From Epiperipatus broadwayi (Eukaryota > Onychophora > Udeonychophora > Euonychophora > Peripatidae), in contig JAQFVV010012446.1 of NCBI GenBank assembly GCA_028023455.1, positions 5,333,501 to 5,397,500 on the forward strand: 64,000 nucleotides of DNA. Direction: 5' to 3'. The position numbers were made by a program, and so were the translations under genes. Positions within the stretch are counted from its first letter, which is position 1, and every line of letters begins with the position of its first letter. The notes under the pieces were generated by a model. It did no database searches. It was not told the DNA's origin and saw only the letters and a list, made by a program, of their open reading frames with translations. This document shows positions 51,600-64,000 of the stretch, piece by piece.

Positions 51600-52271
51600 A
51601 TGGTTCTCATCATAATATTATTTGTGCTGTTTGTCAGTCTTCAGATTTCGCAAGAGTCTACTTTCATAGAAAAAAGACAAGCTGTTTATGCTCCTCTTCC
51701 ACCACCTCCTGCTAGTTATGGAGGTGCACCTCCAGTTACACCTGCTCCAGTTCCTGTTCCAGCACCAACACCTGCTCCTGTTCCAGCACCAACACCTGCT
51801 CCTGTTCCAGCACCAACACCTGCTCCTGTTCCAGCACCAACACCTGCCCCTACTCCAGCACCAGTACCCGCCCCTACTCCAGCACCTGTGCCTGCACCTA
51901 CTCCCACTCCAATACCTGCCACTAATGTGCCACCTTATATACCTCCCCCTGCTTATATAATTCCACCTCAGCCCCCTGCTGTGTATGCACCAGCACCTGT
52001 ACCTGCACCAGCACCTGCTCCTACTCCTGCACCTGCTCCAGCTCCTACTCCAGCACCTACTCCTGCACCTACTCCAGCTCCTACTCCTGAACCTGCTCCA
52101 GCTCCTACTCCTGCTCCTGTACCTGCTCCAGCTCCTACTCCTGCTCCTGTACCTGTTCCAGCTCCTATTCCTGCTCCTGTTCCAGCACCAGCTTCTTACA
52201 ATATGCCCCCACCACCTCCACCTTATAATCCACCATATGCACCACCAATAGTTCCCATGTATGGAAAGTAA
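51600..52271 (+). CDS. Secreted Pro/Ala-rich repeat protein (intact copy)
   Basis: A 223-residue protein if translation starts at ATG 51600. Residues 1 to about 18 (MVLIIILFVLFVSLQIS) form a strong signal peptide. Then come STFIEKRQAVYAP, with a Lys-Arg site followed by Gln, a PPPPASYGG linker, and two blocks of PAPVPAPTPAP-type repeats separated by a Tyr/Ile/Pro-rich hinge ([13 protein letters not shown]). The tail is Tyr/Pro-rich and ends PMYGK. It lacks Cys. The open frame across a long GC-rich repeat in AT-rich DNA, the leader and the splice acceptor support a real exon. Proline repeats of this kind are usual in extracellular matrix, adhesive or mucus-like proteins. A processed-peptide role is also possible. 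The family is not recognised. An 8-codon frame in another phase starts at 51592, in a better initiation context, and overlaps the start. Confidence 0.72.
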   Translation: MVLIIILFVLFVSLQISQESTFIEKRQAVYAPLPPPPASYGGAPPVTPAPVPVPAPTPAPVPAPTPAPVPAPTPAPVPAPTPAPTPAPVPAPTPAPVPAPTPTPIPATNVPPYIPPPAYIIPPQPPAVYAPAPVPAPAPAPTPAPAPAPTPAPTPAPTPAPTPEPAPAPTPAPVPAPAPTPAPVPVPAPIPAPVPAPASYNMPPPPPPYNPPYAPPIVPMYGK

Positions 52272-55200
52272 ATGTATTTACTGCTTACCAAATGTTGCAA
52301 AATGTATTTTTACTGGCAGTCAAACTGATGTCTGGACAGATTTATGAAACAATATATTGATTTTTAGATGTTAAAAATTAGTATATTTAGATGACCCCAT
52401 ATGACTGGAATTTTTCCTTTACATTTCCCTATGGTCTAAAATGTCACTGATGCTGTTTAGGATGCCCTCTACAAAATACTCAGGGAATAACAACTGTTAA
52501 ACATCTCGTTGACATTTATGCAAGTTCTTTTTCTTTCAAAAGAAAATCTGGAAATAAGTATGTGAAAAATGATGTAATAAATAATACTTTCAATGATAGA
52601 AATAAATACATGTATATATTTTTCATAATAAATAAGAAAAGCAATTTTAAAAATTTTATATGGTTTTATTTTATACTCATAATTGCTTAATATTGCAATA
52701 TATGAGTGTGCATATTTGTGTATACATCTGGGTCTCATTTTATGCAGTAGATAGGTTCCACAGAAAACCTGCATTAAAAAAATCGCACAAAAATAGACTT
52801 AATTTACCTTGAAAAATGGGGGGAAAGTGCTGTAATTTTCAGAATTCGCATAAAAGCAAAGCAACAAGGAAAAATTACTTTAAAATTTGCATTAAAAAAA
52901 TAAGCAAATTAAGTATGACTAATAAAAAATTTCAAATATTTGAAAAAAATTAATACAAGACAAACTTTTTTTTACTTTTTTTATTACTACAGTATTTAAT
53001 TTTACATTTTCATGCATATTTTAATCATTACTGCTAGCGTTTGTTTGTAAACTGGTAAGAAATCATTTGATGTGATGTGATGTATTGTAGCTTCTCCTTA
53101 AACGAAGTCAAGAATCTCTCAGCAATTTATGCCCAGAGAAACCTGTTAGCCACTTTATTTTTATTCGTTATGTGATGTACAACTAGTGCCACTTTCTGTC
53201 TTGTGCTATGTTAATGGTTTTCTATTTCTATATTTAAAAAAATGAGATCGCAATCAAAACAAAAAGATTATACATTATCATTAGAAAGATTATTTTCAGT
53301 TTATAAAATCTTTGTTTTTTATTTTAAAAATCTAAAAGATTATTTATTTCTGTTATATATAACAAAGTATGTTTTAAAAGTTTAAACTTTTTGAATATTT
53401 ATTGCAATATTTTTATATGTAAGTATAAATGTATTATTATTATTTACTCATTAGTATAAATAGGTTATTTACATACAGTTTCAGGCCATATTCATGTTAG
53501 CTGCTAATATGATGTTATATTTTTGAGAAAAAAAATTATTTCAAGTCAAAATAAGTTATTAATAATTTAAATTTCTTGATATCAAATAAATATAGTGAAA
53601 TATGAAAGATATTAAGAAGAAACATGAATCGCATAACTTCAAAATCGCATTAAAATAATCCGCATAAAACGAGACCCAGGTATATATAACAATCATATCT
53701 CTGCTTATGTTTCCAAGAAATTCAATTATAGATCTCTTGCATTCTTACAAGTCCCAAATACCCAAGGTAGAGTTTTATTTTTAGGAAACATAGAATCAGA
53801 CATGTTCATATATGTATCCATCTCTTAAAAAACAAATTTATAAGTAACATGACTAGCTTGAAAATTCCAATTGCAATAGCTGTTAAATTTAACACTTTAG
53901 CAGTTTCTTCTAAATAACAATTTTTCTGTTAATAAAACAAGATATATGTTTAACTTGAGTTTATTAATCAAATAAATTTCCAACAATTTGTATGTTATAT
54001 ATAAATTTTGATTTTTTTACATTTGACTCCAAGTTACGATATAATCCATATCATGTCATTGCTATTGATTAAGAATTCATTTATATTTTTTGTAATTTTT
54101 CTATCTAAATGAAATGTTTAGTGATGTCAATTTATGTGTGTGAACAATCCATTAGCAATAGCCCATTCACGTTCTGATAGCCAATACCATTATTTCCAGT
54201 AACGTTTGGCCATAATGTACTATTTTCACTATCACAAGTATAAAAATTTATGAAAGGAGAAAAACAGACTCTGATTGGTGGAGACAATTACACTGTCCAA
54301 CAAGAAAAAAAAAACTTTCTCTGAACTTTTTTCAATCAAACATTGGGGCATAATCATTAACAAAGTGAACACAGAATCATCACCCTAAACAATTTCAATA
54401 TCATTAGCTTTTCATAATGGAGCTTGAAGTTTTATGAGAATGGAGAATATCAAGTTAGATCTACTGGACATATTAATGTGCAGCCTTCATTCAATATATA
54501 AATTGTTTTATCAAAAAAATGTAGGTAAAGGATAATAATTTGGCCGAGAGCACAGAAATGAATAAAGTTTTAAAATTTTGTTAATTTCATTCTTACTGTG
54601 AGCATGTCACAATGAGCAATTAAATTTATTAATACAAGTTCCGAACATATTGATCCATTGTAGATTAACAGATGGCACCACTAATCATCATTAAGAGCTG
54701 ATTAAGATCCCTCATCAAAATCAGTTGGGTTTATCAATTTCCTATTTATTTCACATTAACTCAATATTTTGTCATGTGATTTTAGAATTTTTAGTTTTCA
54801 AATTTAATAATACTATTATTTGACTGTGAATATCAAGGACACGTGTGTGTTGTTTTAAATTACCAACTTCTATAGTTACTTTGCTATCAAAAATAATTTC
54901 ATTTTTATACTTTTAATTCAATCAAATTTAAATTTGTATAAAAATATTTGTATATTATTGATGACTTTTACTGCATATGCTTAAATATGGGAACACAAAC
55001 TGTTCTATAGTATATTCTTGTAAATGGACCAATATTTGTTGCATGTGTTTAGGATATATGTTGGAAGAGAGCTGCACATGGTTATTGTTATAAATAAGTC
55101 TTGTTATTCATTATCAAAGAAATGATTGGGTGCGTGTGTGTGTGCGTGTATTGAAGTGAAAATCAACTGCTGTACTTACTTTTTAGATAATTATGTTCCC

Positions 55201-55630
55201 ATTCCATTTATCTGCTTTTCAAGACAAAATAAAAGCAATTCAAAGAAATTGTCATTATTAGAATAGTTGTGCTTTGATATAAAATAATAAATAAACACAG
55301 ATACAATTTAGTACTAAGTACTGCCATTAGAATAAGTAATTTGGTTTTAAACGATCCATGATCTTTGGTTTGATGTTTGAAAAAGTTCAGAGAAATAATA
55401 GAAAACAGAATATGTATTTATTGTTTTTGTTTTTCTAGAGAATATATGTCTGTAAGAAATTAAGTGAAATCAAAAACATTAGTTTTTTAAATCCATTTTT
55501 AATTCTTTTATATATATATATAAATTATTCATATACTATGAGTGAGTGTGTTTATTGACGCAATGCTTTTTACAATTGCAGCACGGCTTTCATAAAGTTT
55601 GCAAGCTACATTTCTAATCTGAAATGTAGA
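52272..55630. other. 3' flank of the proline-rich gene and AT-rich DNA
   Basis: An AATAAA at 52576-52581 could serve as polyadenylation signal, about 305 bp after the stop, but AT-rich DNA gives such hexamers by chance. A dispersed repeat with a GATGTGATGTGATGTA tract lies near 53,070. No other gene is seen. Confidence 0.45.
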
Positions 55631-55636
55631 TCTCTG

Positions 55637-56960
55637 TTGCCATTAGGTGTCAGAGCAGTAGTGGAAACACATCTAAGAGAAGAAGAACCTATTCTGGAAG
55701 ACTTGATATGGCAGGGTATAATTAGAAAAGAAAAAGGAAAAAAGGGGTGGGGGTATAGGAGTTTTGTTAAATGTCAAGAATATTTGTGGTTTGAGATAAA
55801 ATTAGGAAGGAAGACAAAAATGGATAGTGGCTTTAGTTTATATAGCTACTGGAGATAGTCAAACTATAATGGAGTGGAACAGTAGCATATATGAATGCCT
55901 GATTAATATAAAGAGTTTGAAAAAAAGAGGAAGAGAATAATGGTTATAGTGGATATGAATGGGCATATTGAAGAAATTCATGATATAGGTAATAAGAATG
56001 GACAGCTTTTAAAGAATTTTTGCAAGAGAGTGAATTTGAGCATTGGAAATTTATCAAATATTTATGAGAGACAATACACATAGTCTAGAAATAATATATT
56101 TCACACAATAGATTATGTATTGGTAGAGAAAGAGGGAATGAATAAAGTATGTAAAATTAAAGTGTTTGATAATGAAGAGAGAGTGTGTAATAGTGATCAT
56201 AATTTCTTTATAATAGAAATGGTTAGTAATGTGATGGAAAATAGAAATAAAAGTAGAAATGATAGGGAAAGATGTAGATGGTGAATGAACGATAATAATA
56301 AGTTAGAAGAAAATAAAGTAAAAGTTGAGGAAACCATGGAAGAGTTGGTTGGGGATGAGTTTAAGGATGATGTGGTGAAGTAGAAAAAGTGGCAAATAGG
56401 ATTTTAGATGAGAATATTCAGAAGAATAAAAGTAATAAAAAAGTGAGAGTTAGTAAAAGTGTAAAAGAGAGGGGAAAAGCATGTAGAGAATATAATTGTG
56501 CTATTAAAAACAAAGAAAGTGAAAAAGATGTTAATGTTAAATGGGAAAAGTATTTAGAAAAAAGAAGTTGGCTAAAATACATAATTATACAGAGAGAATA
56601 AAATTAAATAGTAAATTGTTGCAGGGTATTAATAAAAGTGGAAGAAATGGAAGTAAAAAATTTGGAAATACATTAAAACAAGGAATGTAGGGGAGAGAAA
56701 GATAATATTACTAGATGATGAGGAAGTAGAGAGTAGCTCTAGAGAAGAATTAGAGATTATATTAAATAAGTACATAATGGGTATAGAAAAGATGTAGATG
56801 TGAAGGACAGAATGATAACAAACATGAAAGCATATACTAATGGGAATATTAGGTTTACAGAAAATGAATTGAACAAGGTAGGGAAGAAATTGAAAAGTGG
56901 AACCCATGTCTGCCAACATCATTTGCTCAGAAAGACATGATACTAAATGCAAGATTAGAG
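55637..56960 (+). pseudogene. Degenerate LINE, endonuclease to start of RT (right copy)
   Basis: A frame at 55637-55858 holds the first part of the endonuclease (LGVRAVVETHL, GYRSFVK, LWFEIKLGRKTK). From ATG 55940 the second part reads VIVDMNGHIEEIHDIGNKNG but stops at TAG 56081-56083, where the other arm has Trp (TWSRN). After the stop, IDYVLVEKEG and SDHNFFIIEM are still readable. The Lys-rich linker is 56389-56601, and FTENELNK plus KKLKSGT at about 56,850-56,900 begin the RT domain. The RT is then lost. It is inactive. Confidence 0.8.
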
Positions 56961-57338
56961 AAGCATTTTATATAACAAACAATCCTAAGTCTATTAATAA
57001 AAGAGAAGCCTGCTTTGCCCTGTCCTGAAAATGGCAGTTATAACTTATTGGCATTATTTTGCATAAATTCCCTCTTTTACAATGCAGTTTTAACAACAAC
57101 AGCTATGAGTATGAAAGCAAGAAGTCTCTTGAAGGAACTTAGCTAAAATAAATTAAATTTTTAAAGTAAATTAATATTTTGTGTTTATATATATTTACCA
57201 GCTTCATTATCTGTGCATACAGCACACATATATATAATAGTTTACAATTTTTAATGAAGTAAATAATTAAAAAGTATAAAATAATAAAGTAATCAAGAAA
57301 GTAAGCTATCTGTTGATCAATCTTAAGAAGCTAGACTT

Positions 57339-57445
57339 TTTTTTTAAGTGTCATAGCATTGGCCGGAATGTGAACCTGCAACCCGGGCAACTGCCTTCAA
57401 GTGCAAGGCAGTCGCGCTGACCTCTCGACCACCAATGCAAGACAT
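57339..57445 (-). mobile_element. tRNA-derived SINE (right copy)
   Basis: Mirror of 6521-6627, 107 bp. T-run at 57339-57345 (A-tail on the minus strand), then the B box and A box complements. Flanked by the direct repeat CTAGACTT at 57331-57338 and 57446-57453. It sits in one arm of a small hairpin element whose other arm (about 57,555-57,605) is uninterrupted. Confidence 0.82.
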
Positions 57446-57724
57446 CTAGACTTGTTATAAAACAACTGGAAATTGCAGGAATATTGCCATTTCATAAAAG
57501 TATTAGAGGCTCAAATAAATCAAAAATACCTCAAATTATTTCATAAAATGATAATAATTCTGCAATTTCCAATTGTTTTATAGCAAGTCTAGGTTCTTAA
57601 GATCTCTCTGATATTTTCCAAGAATGACAAATCAACCCAGAGGCAGATTACTTTGTTGATCATTTTATTTTGTACTTTTTAGTCAGCTATTTACATAAGA
57701 GCATTATTTAATATATAGGGTATA

Positions 57725-58100
57725 CTGAGCACAGACTTTCACACAACCCACCACTCTCCACTCTATCTAATAACACTGATACACTTAAACACATATATGT
57801 TGAAAAGATAAATAATCACCAATATACATATTTCATGCTAAAACAGCAATCATCAGTTGGTCCAGATTATCATCTCCACACATATATACTATAAGTGCTC
57901 AGATATATATTAAGATAGACAATCCTCATACTTTAATGGACAGGCTTCAATCTACTCTAACTCTTCAACCGTCCATCCAATTGAAAAATCTGATGGTGGA
58001 ATGCTCAAAGGCCACCCTGAGGCCGAGATTCTTGTCACACCCATGTTGACCTAATGCTAAACCAGCAATCATCAGTTGGTCCAGATTATCATCTCCACAC
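57725..58100. repeat. Fragments of foldback element A (right copy)
   Basis: Mirror of 5868-6245. CATCAGTTGGTCCAGATTAT occurs twice (about 57,852 and 58,071), marking two joined partial copies. Confidence 0.7.
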
Positions 58101-59110
58101 ATATTGTGCCGGTCAAAACATGTTTATCCATCTAACATGAGCTGGAACTCACAAAATGTACTTCAAACCCAGTCCAGCCCAAGATTTAGGTCAGGGACCA
58201 GCCTGAATTCGAACCCACTCTCTAAGCCCCAGATCAAACACCTAATGAATAACATAATAGTGATGGCACAAGAGAATTAATTTTAATCCGGCCGACTAGC
58301 AAAGCTGAGCAAAACAATGAGACATCTATTAACTATGATTAAGCTAAAATATATATAAGCATGGCTGTAATATGTGGAAGTGGAGAAAAGGAATTCGAAC
58401 TACTCAAATAAGTTAGACAATATAAATATAGTTTAATATACTGACAAATTATTATACATTTATAAATAAATTATATACATTAGTGTGTGCGTGAATGAGC
58501 AAGCGATTACATAGTGTCATTCACGCTATTATTTCTCATATGCTCTTTATTAGCTAAATAATATATTACAAATAAACACACATCTTTGGTGGGTCTAATA
58601 TTAAAATACCAATCGAATATTAAAACGAAGAATTCACATAAAATTGTTACTAACGCTTTGGATTATGGTTCTGAAACATGGTGACTAACATTATTTAGGG
58701 AGCATTCTGGGATTCATTACAGATATAAGATAAATTATTTTCACGCCATTGTGGTCGTGAAAATGAATAAAACACATTTGAAAATTACATTTAATTCTTT
58801 GACAAAATTATTTAATGAAAATTTATTTTGACAATAGTAAGACGAACGCTTATTTTTCCCAAGGCATATACTCTTAAATAGATATATAAACCACGGACGG
58901 TGGGAGTGTAGATGATTGAAATAAACTTAATTAATAAAATGGAAGTAATTGGCATTTATATATATCTTTTAAGCAAAGCTTAATTTTAATATTAGAGCAT
59001 TAAAACTGGGTCATGAAGCAAAAGAAATAATAATAATACGAAGAAGTTTGCGGTGCTGACATAATAGCCTAAAATAACTAAGAGGAAAAGGTCGTGCTTC
59101 TGGATGAAAA
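58100..59110. other. AT-rich stretch without recognisable genes
   Basis: Near-identical mirror of about 4,860-5,860. No supported gene. Open frames here are short. Confidence 0.5.
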
Positions 59111-59112
59111 AC

Positions 59113-59300
59113 AAAATGGATGGGCATAGCGTGTGCCAAACTTAGGGGTCACCGCCAGAGGCCTTTTTATACGAAGAAATGGATGGGCATAGCATGTGCC
59201 AGACTTATGGGTCACCGCCAGTGGCCTTTTATACAAAGAAAGAATATGCATAGCATGTGCCAAACTTACGGGTCATCGCCAGAGGCAGTTTTATACGAAG
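59113..59300. repeat. 62-bp tandem repeat, three units (right copy)
   Basis: Mirror of 4671-4858. GGGTCACCGCCAG (GGGTCATCGCCAG in the third unit) recurs three times at about 62-bp spacing. Unit order and unit-specific substitutions are largely shared with the left copy. Confidence 0.85.
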
Positions 59301-61202
59301 ACTTGAGAAGAAATCTATGGGTTCGAACCTGTCGTAACCCCCAGATTAGAAGCACGTAATATATATATGAGGATAGGCTAAATGACAGAAATGCAGTAAT
59401 GACACATGTCTCTAACAACACTGAATAAATTTTACTGCTTTAAAATAAATGACACTTGTTTGAATACTATAATACGCCATGCAATTATAATATATAGAGA
59501 GAGAATATTTCATTTAATAAAATATACGTTAAGATTTTACCTAGTAAAAGAAACATTAAGATTTACATTTCAAATTAATAAACTATACGTTAAGATTTGA
59601 TTTAGTAACAGAAACATTAAGATTCACCCCCATCCCTTTTCTGCTATTTAAAATAAATCAATCCCACTTTCGTTGATTTTACAATAAATGATTTATTTAA
59701 ATACAAGATTTGAAATTTTAAGAGTATGAAAAATGAAGTAAGATTAGCAGTTATATAGAAAACAAATTATAAGTCACCCTTTCAGAATTTAATAAATAAT
59801 TATAAAATAAATGTTTCAGAGCGTTAATTAGCTTGAGTTCTGGATTTTCACTGGGTAGAAAATACAGAGTTAAACAAATATATATTTTTATTTTAGAAAC
59901 GAACCTAAAATGTTGATTCATAAAACAATCTGGCGAATGTATTAATTTACAATGCATTATATATGTATATTTAAAGGGGACGTTAATAACCTTTTCATGA
60001 AGGTTTAGTTAAAAATGACAGAAAAGATTTTTAGAAATTAAGCTCACCAGTTTGTGAGATTGACATAATAATAAGAAGGCAGATAATAAATATATATAAT
60101 AAATATATATAATAAATGCCCGCACCAAAATTAAGGAAGGTTAAAAGCATATGAGATAGGATTAGATATAAAGAAATCATTTGAAAAGCAATTTACATAT
60201 ATATTTAAAAAAAAAAAAAGGAAAGTTAAAGAATACATGAGAAGAGATCTTGATAGATTATTTAGACTAAATTGACTATTAGGTGGCGGCTTGGGAATTT
60301 ACCTTGCAATTTTAAGAATCCATTTTAAAGTATGGCACATGCACGGCGAATTGAGGATCCAAATGAATTCTTCTTCGTGACAGCAAGCTTCTCTATTAGC
60401 ATTTTTAAAGTTCTCCATTCACTTTAGGGTAGAAGAATATTATGGCCATGGAAGATGACCCACAAGGGTCCGGAAAAGCTTTTACTAGATCATTTTTTGG
60501 ATTTCAATACACCATAGTGTCTAGTAGCAATCACTTCTCTCAATAGTAGCTAATCTTCCCTGTCATTCCAAATTCAATCATTTTATACTTTTTCTTTTAT
60601 CAGTTGTTTTTGAAGATGCAATTGTAAGATAATGTCCAAAATAAATTCAAATCTATTTCCAGATTAGAAATAGATTTGACAACATGTTTTTAACACAAGT
60701 AAATCTTTAATCTACTTAATCCCATTTATTTTAAGTAAAACTTTAATTAAAAAAATACCTTCCCCAGATTAAAACAATAGTGCTTCCAACCCCTAATTAT
60801 TTTTAGACAATTAACAACACTTACATCTTCCATATTGGATTTTATAAAAAAATATATAGTTTAATAGAAAAACAAGCAATTTAAAAAGAAAAAGCTAAAA
60901 ATGACATATAATAAATATTTAAAAACATCAATATTTTGTTAGTAAGTTTTGCTCCTATGTATATATTTGAGCCGCATCTATAATACTTTAATAAAAAAAA
61001 AAACTAATAATTAATAAAAGAATTAATAATAATTTTAAAACATGTTATTGAAACATTAAATTTTATAATTTAGGCACGCATCTCAACTATATACATGAAA
61101 TATATATACACGACAAAAGGAGCGGGATGGCAAAAAGAAGTTTGAACACGGGTTAGTAGGTAGGTAACATGAAGCACAATCTTAAGCTAAGATTGACTGC
61201 TT

Positions 61203-61620
61203 CAATATATACTATAAGTGTTCAGATATATATTAAGATAGACAATCCTCATACTTTAATGGACAGGCTTCAATCTACTCCAACTCTTCAACTGTCCATC
61301 CAATTGAAAATCTGATGGTGGAATGCTCAAAGGCCACCCTGAGGCCGAGATTCTTGTCACACCCATGTTGACCTAAAGTCAATCTAAACCCCACATGTAC
61401 TTGCATATGTATTAAATGGATTATGTCTTGTACAGGTGGGGTTCAGATTGACCTTAGGTCAACATGGGTGTGACAAGATTCTTGGCCTCAGGGTGGCCTT
61501 TGAGCATTCCACCATCAGATTTTCAATTGGATGGATGGTTGAAGTGTTGGAGTAGATTGAAGCCTGTCCATTAAAGTATGAGGATTGTTTATCTTAATAT
61601 ATATCTGAGCACTTATTGCA
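61203..61620. repeat. Foldback element A (right copy)
   Basis: The clearest copy of element A. Arms 61,205-61,393 and 61,436-61,620, starting at ACTATAAGTGTTCAGATATA and ending at ATATATCTGAGCACTTATTG, with a loop of about 42 bp between CTAAACCCCAC and GTGGGGTTCAG. It is non-coding. The block to 61,791 continues with the sequence that also flanks the 5.9 kb fragments. Confidence 0.85.
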
Positions 61621-61799
61621 TATATGTGTACAGATGATAATCTGGACCAACTGATGATTGCTGTTTTAGCATGAAATATGTATATTGGTGATTATGTATC
61701 TTTTCAACATATATGTGTTTAAGTGTATCAGTGTTATTAGATAGAGTAGAGAGTGGTGGGTTGTGTGAAAGTCTGTGCTGATATACCCTATATATATAT

Positions 61800-63800
61800 A
61801 TAAATTATTAATCAATGTCTGTATTCCAATTATAATAAAATATATATAAAAATTAATGAATAGTGGGAAAATTGATGTATGACATATTACTTTTTGTTTA
61901 CATTTGTAACGGTTTTTTCTAATACAATTTGAATCTAGTTGATAACGACTACATAGATAGTTGAAAGTACTTCTATTATATTTGTTTTTTAAAATATTGT
62001 TTTACTGTATTAATTATTGTATTGTTTTGAATAATTATATATATATATATACACAGGTATGTAATAAACCCGTGTTTCAGTTATTATAAAAGCATTATTT
62101 TAAAAAAAATTTTTTTTACATATTATTTTTTACTTTATTAATTATACTTATATATTATTTTAAAAAATAGTTAAAATTACAAAAAAATCTGACAAAAATT
62201 ATAATTTAATAATAAGATGTGAAAATAAAAAATTAGTCCTCTAACAAATGAATTCTAAATTTAAATATCATGTGATTGTCTATTATATAAAAATATTTAT
62301 GTATTGGCTTTTTAATTAATTCACTAAACTTTTTTAAATACATTTATTATTTTTCACAAAATATTTATGAAATATTAATTATTTCAGGAAAATAATTCAG
62401 ATTTTAGTAGAAAATATTTACTTTTAATTAATTAAGAATGAGTTAAATGAATATTAACAAATTTTACTTTGTTGTTGTTTGTTTAACATATCCCTTTCTT
62501 TAATTATTCTTTCTGTTTGCTCTAAAGCTATATAGTTTTAAACCATGTATTTTCAACAATATAACTTTGGTTAACAACAAATTCATGTAATCTAATTCAT
62601 ACAATAAAGTATATTATTGAAACACAAATGTAACATTCCTTCTGCCTTAGTCAGTAAGGATTTTTTCTGGAAAATGCAAGGTTATGAGTCTGAATTCTAA
62701 ATGGAATGTTTTTTCATTGATCCCAAAAAAAAACATGGGCAGGGCAAGTTAATACAAAAGTATATAACAAGTTGCTCAGAAAAGAATGGAAGAGTCCATT
62801 CCGATGGGAAATGTAAATGCTAAAAAAATCAATGTCTTTATAAATAAGATGAAAGACAGTCATCAGACTTCAAACTAACTATTATTAATGATATGCCAAT
62901 CCTAATGGAACTGGATACCAGATCTGTAATATCCATTGTATTAAAAAAATCCATGGACTAGAAAAAAATAATCAACTGCATCCTGGGAGTACAATGATTA
63001 TTGATTATCAAAGTAATCAAATATCATTCTTGGATTAAACAGTAGTTAAAGTAACTGTCTAGTAAAATAATTTAGGATTAACAATTTATTAGGCTGTGGC
63101 TAGTTAGATCACTTGGGCTTTACAATGAAGATAGTAAATCATCTCACAAATAAAGTACAATTACAAAAGCACTACCCAGATGTGATTAATAACAAACACA
63201 ACATGAACTCTAGAACAAGTTTGTCAGTCCTTAAGCTTAGTGAATATAGTCATGAAAACAAAAGTATTCAAATGAAAATAGGGTGCTCCTAAATGGATTC
63301 CATCATTTATGAATAAATTAAAAGGATTGCAAACAGTGGCTGTTCAAACAGCAAATAGACAGCAACATCATAGGTACAAAGACTACTTAAGATTAAACTA
63401 TGGATTATGAGCCAGCAATGAAGAATCTACAAGGTTCAAAAATACTAGCCTGCTAATAAAAATACTGTACCTACTGATGAAGACTTTAAACCTTATAATA
63501 ATGGAACTAGACCTGAAGAATCCAGGAAGCAACAAATATATCTGCAATGGATCTCCATGACTACATTCTCAGGGGCTAATTTCAGTCAGAGAGGGAAAAT
63601 TTTATAGTTCAACTTATTTGCAACTAACAGTGATCCAGATTTCATCTTATCTTGATTGGATTTAGTATTTATCACTACAGACCAATGGATATATAAATAG
63701 GTAATATGTATCCAATGGAAGAAACAAATCAATAGGTAATGATAATCAGTGAAACCAATTTCTTTCATTATGGAAAGTGATCTGGTTATAAATAGGCAGT
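61800..63800. other. AT-rich stretch without recognisable genes
   Basis: Mirror of 150-2,290. Long A/T runs and no convincing gene. Confidence 0.55.
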
Positions 63801-63810
63801 TCACTTGGAA

Positions 63811-63867
63811 GTGAAGCCATACAACAACAAATAACTGGAAGTGAAGCCATACAACAACAAATAACTG
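63811..63867 (-). repeat. 30-bp direct tandem duplication (right copy)
   Basis: Mirror of 84-140, two units of GTGAAGCCATACAACAACAA plus ATAACTG. Confidence 0.85.
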
Positions 63868-64000
63868 TTAGAACTGAACAGCAATAGGCATGTTGTCCAC
63901 AATATTGATAAAGCAGTGGGGAAAGTTTACATTGAACTGGAACTTCTGGAATATAAACCTGACATGAGGCAAGTTGCCACAGTATAGCTGGATGTGTCAC

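Noticed and set aside
51716-51922. Gly-Ala-Val-Gly frame on the minus strand, and Leu/His-rich frames in other phases
   Set aside because: They are shadows of the CCTGCTCCAGCA-type repeat of the proline-rich gene. Only the Pro/Ala frame has a signal peptide and a splice site.

Overview
The window looks like nuclear DNA of an animal, most likely a cephalopod mollusc. This is inferred from composition and repeat style, not from a recognised marker gene. It is very AT-rich and gene-poor. It carries long TATC/GATA arrays, degenerate LINEs with endonuclease and reverse-transcriptase remnants, a tRNA-derived SINE, a non-autonomous hAT element and many small foldback elements. No bacterial-style operons, rRNA or functional tRNA genes, or CRISPR arrays were seen.

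The dominant fact is that the whole window is one inverted repeat. Bases 1 to about 31,012 read as the reverse complement of about 31,055 to 63,950, around a spacer of about 42 bp. Position 1 pairs with 63,950, so the structure probably continues past the left edge. The outer 22 kb of each arm match at roughly 98-99% in the stretches I aligned by eye. Inside about 22,000 (left) and 41,600 (right) the match drops abruptly to roughly 75-85%. Most of the loss there is on the left, which is deletion-rich and has G-runs. Two explanations compete. One is an assembly foldback: two haplotypes or two passes of one molecule joined through a chimeric read. The other is a genuine giant palindrome with a decaying centre. 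I think the foldback is more likely, but the sequence alone cannot settle it.

Layout, outside to inside (left / right): AT-rich DNA with a 30-bp tandem duplication; foldback element A (2.3-2.8 / 61.2-61.6 kb); a 62-bp tandem repeat (4.7 / 59.2 kb); a hairpin element interrupted by a tRNA-SINE (6.4-6.6 / 57.3-57.6 kb); a dead LINE with an endonuclease domain (7.0-8.3 / 55.6-57.0 kb); the only plausible protein gene, a secreted Pro/Ala-rich repeat protein (11.7-12.4 / 51.6-52.3 kb), open on the right and double-frameshifted on the left; a 2.2-2.7 kb hAT element with an 8-bp target duplication (14.0-16.2 / 47.3-50.0 kb); LINE 3' fragments and several hairpin elements (16.5-21.4 / 42.2-47.1 kb); two TATC arrays per arm; and a divergent core with another dead LINE and a second SINE copy.

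No pathway or operon links these features. The interest lies in the architecture: palindromes nested inside a palindrome, transposons nested in transposons with internal empty-site controls, and one unusual secreted repeat protein.
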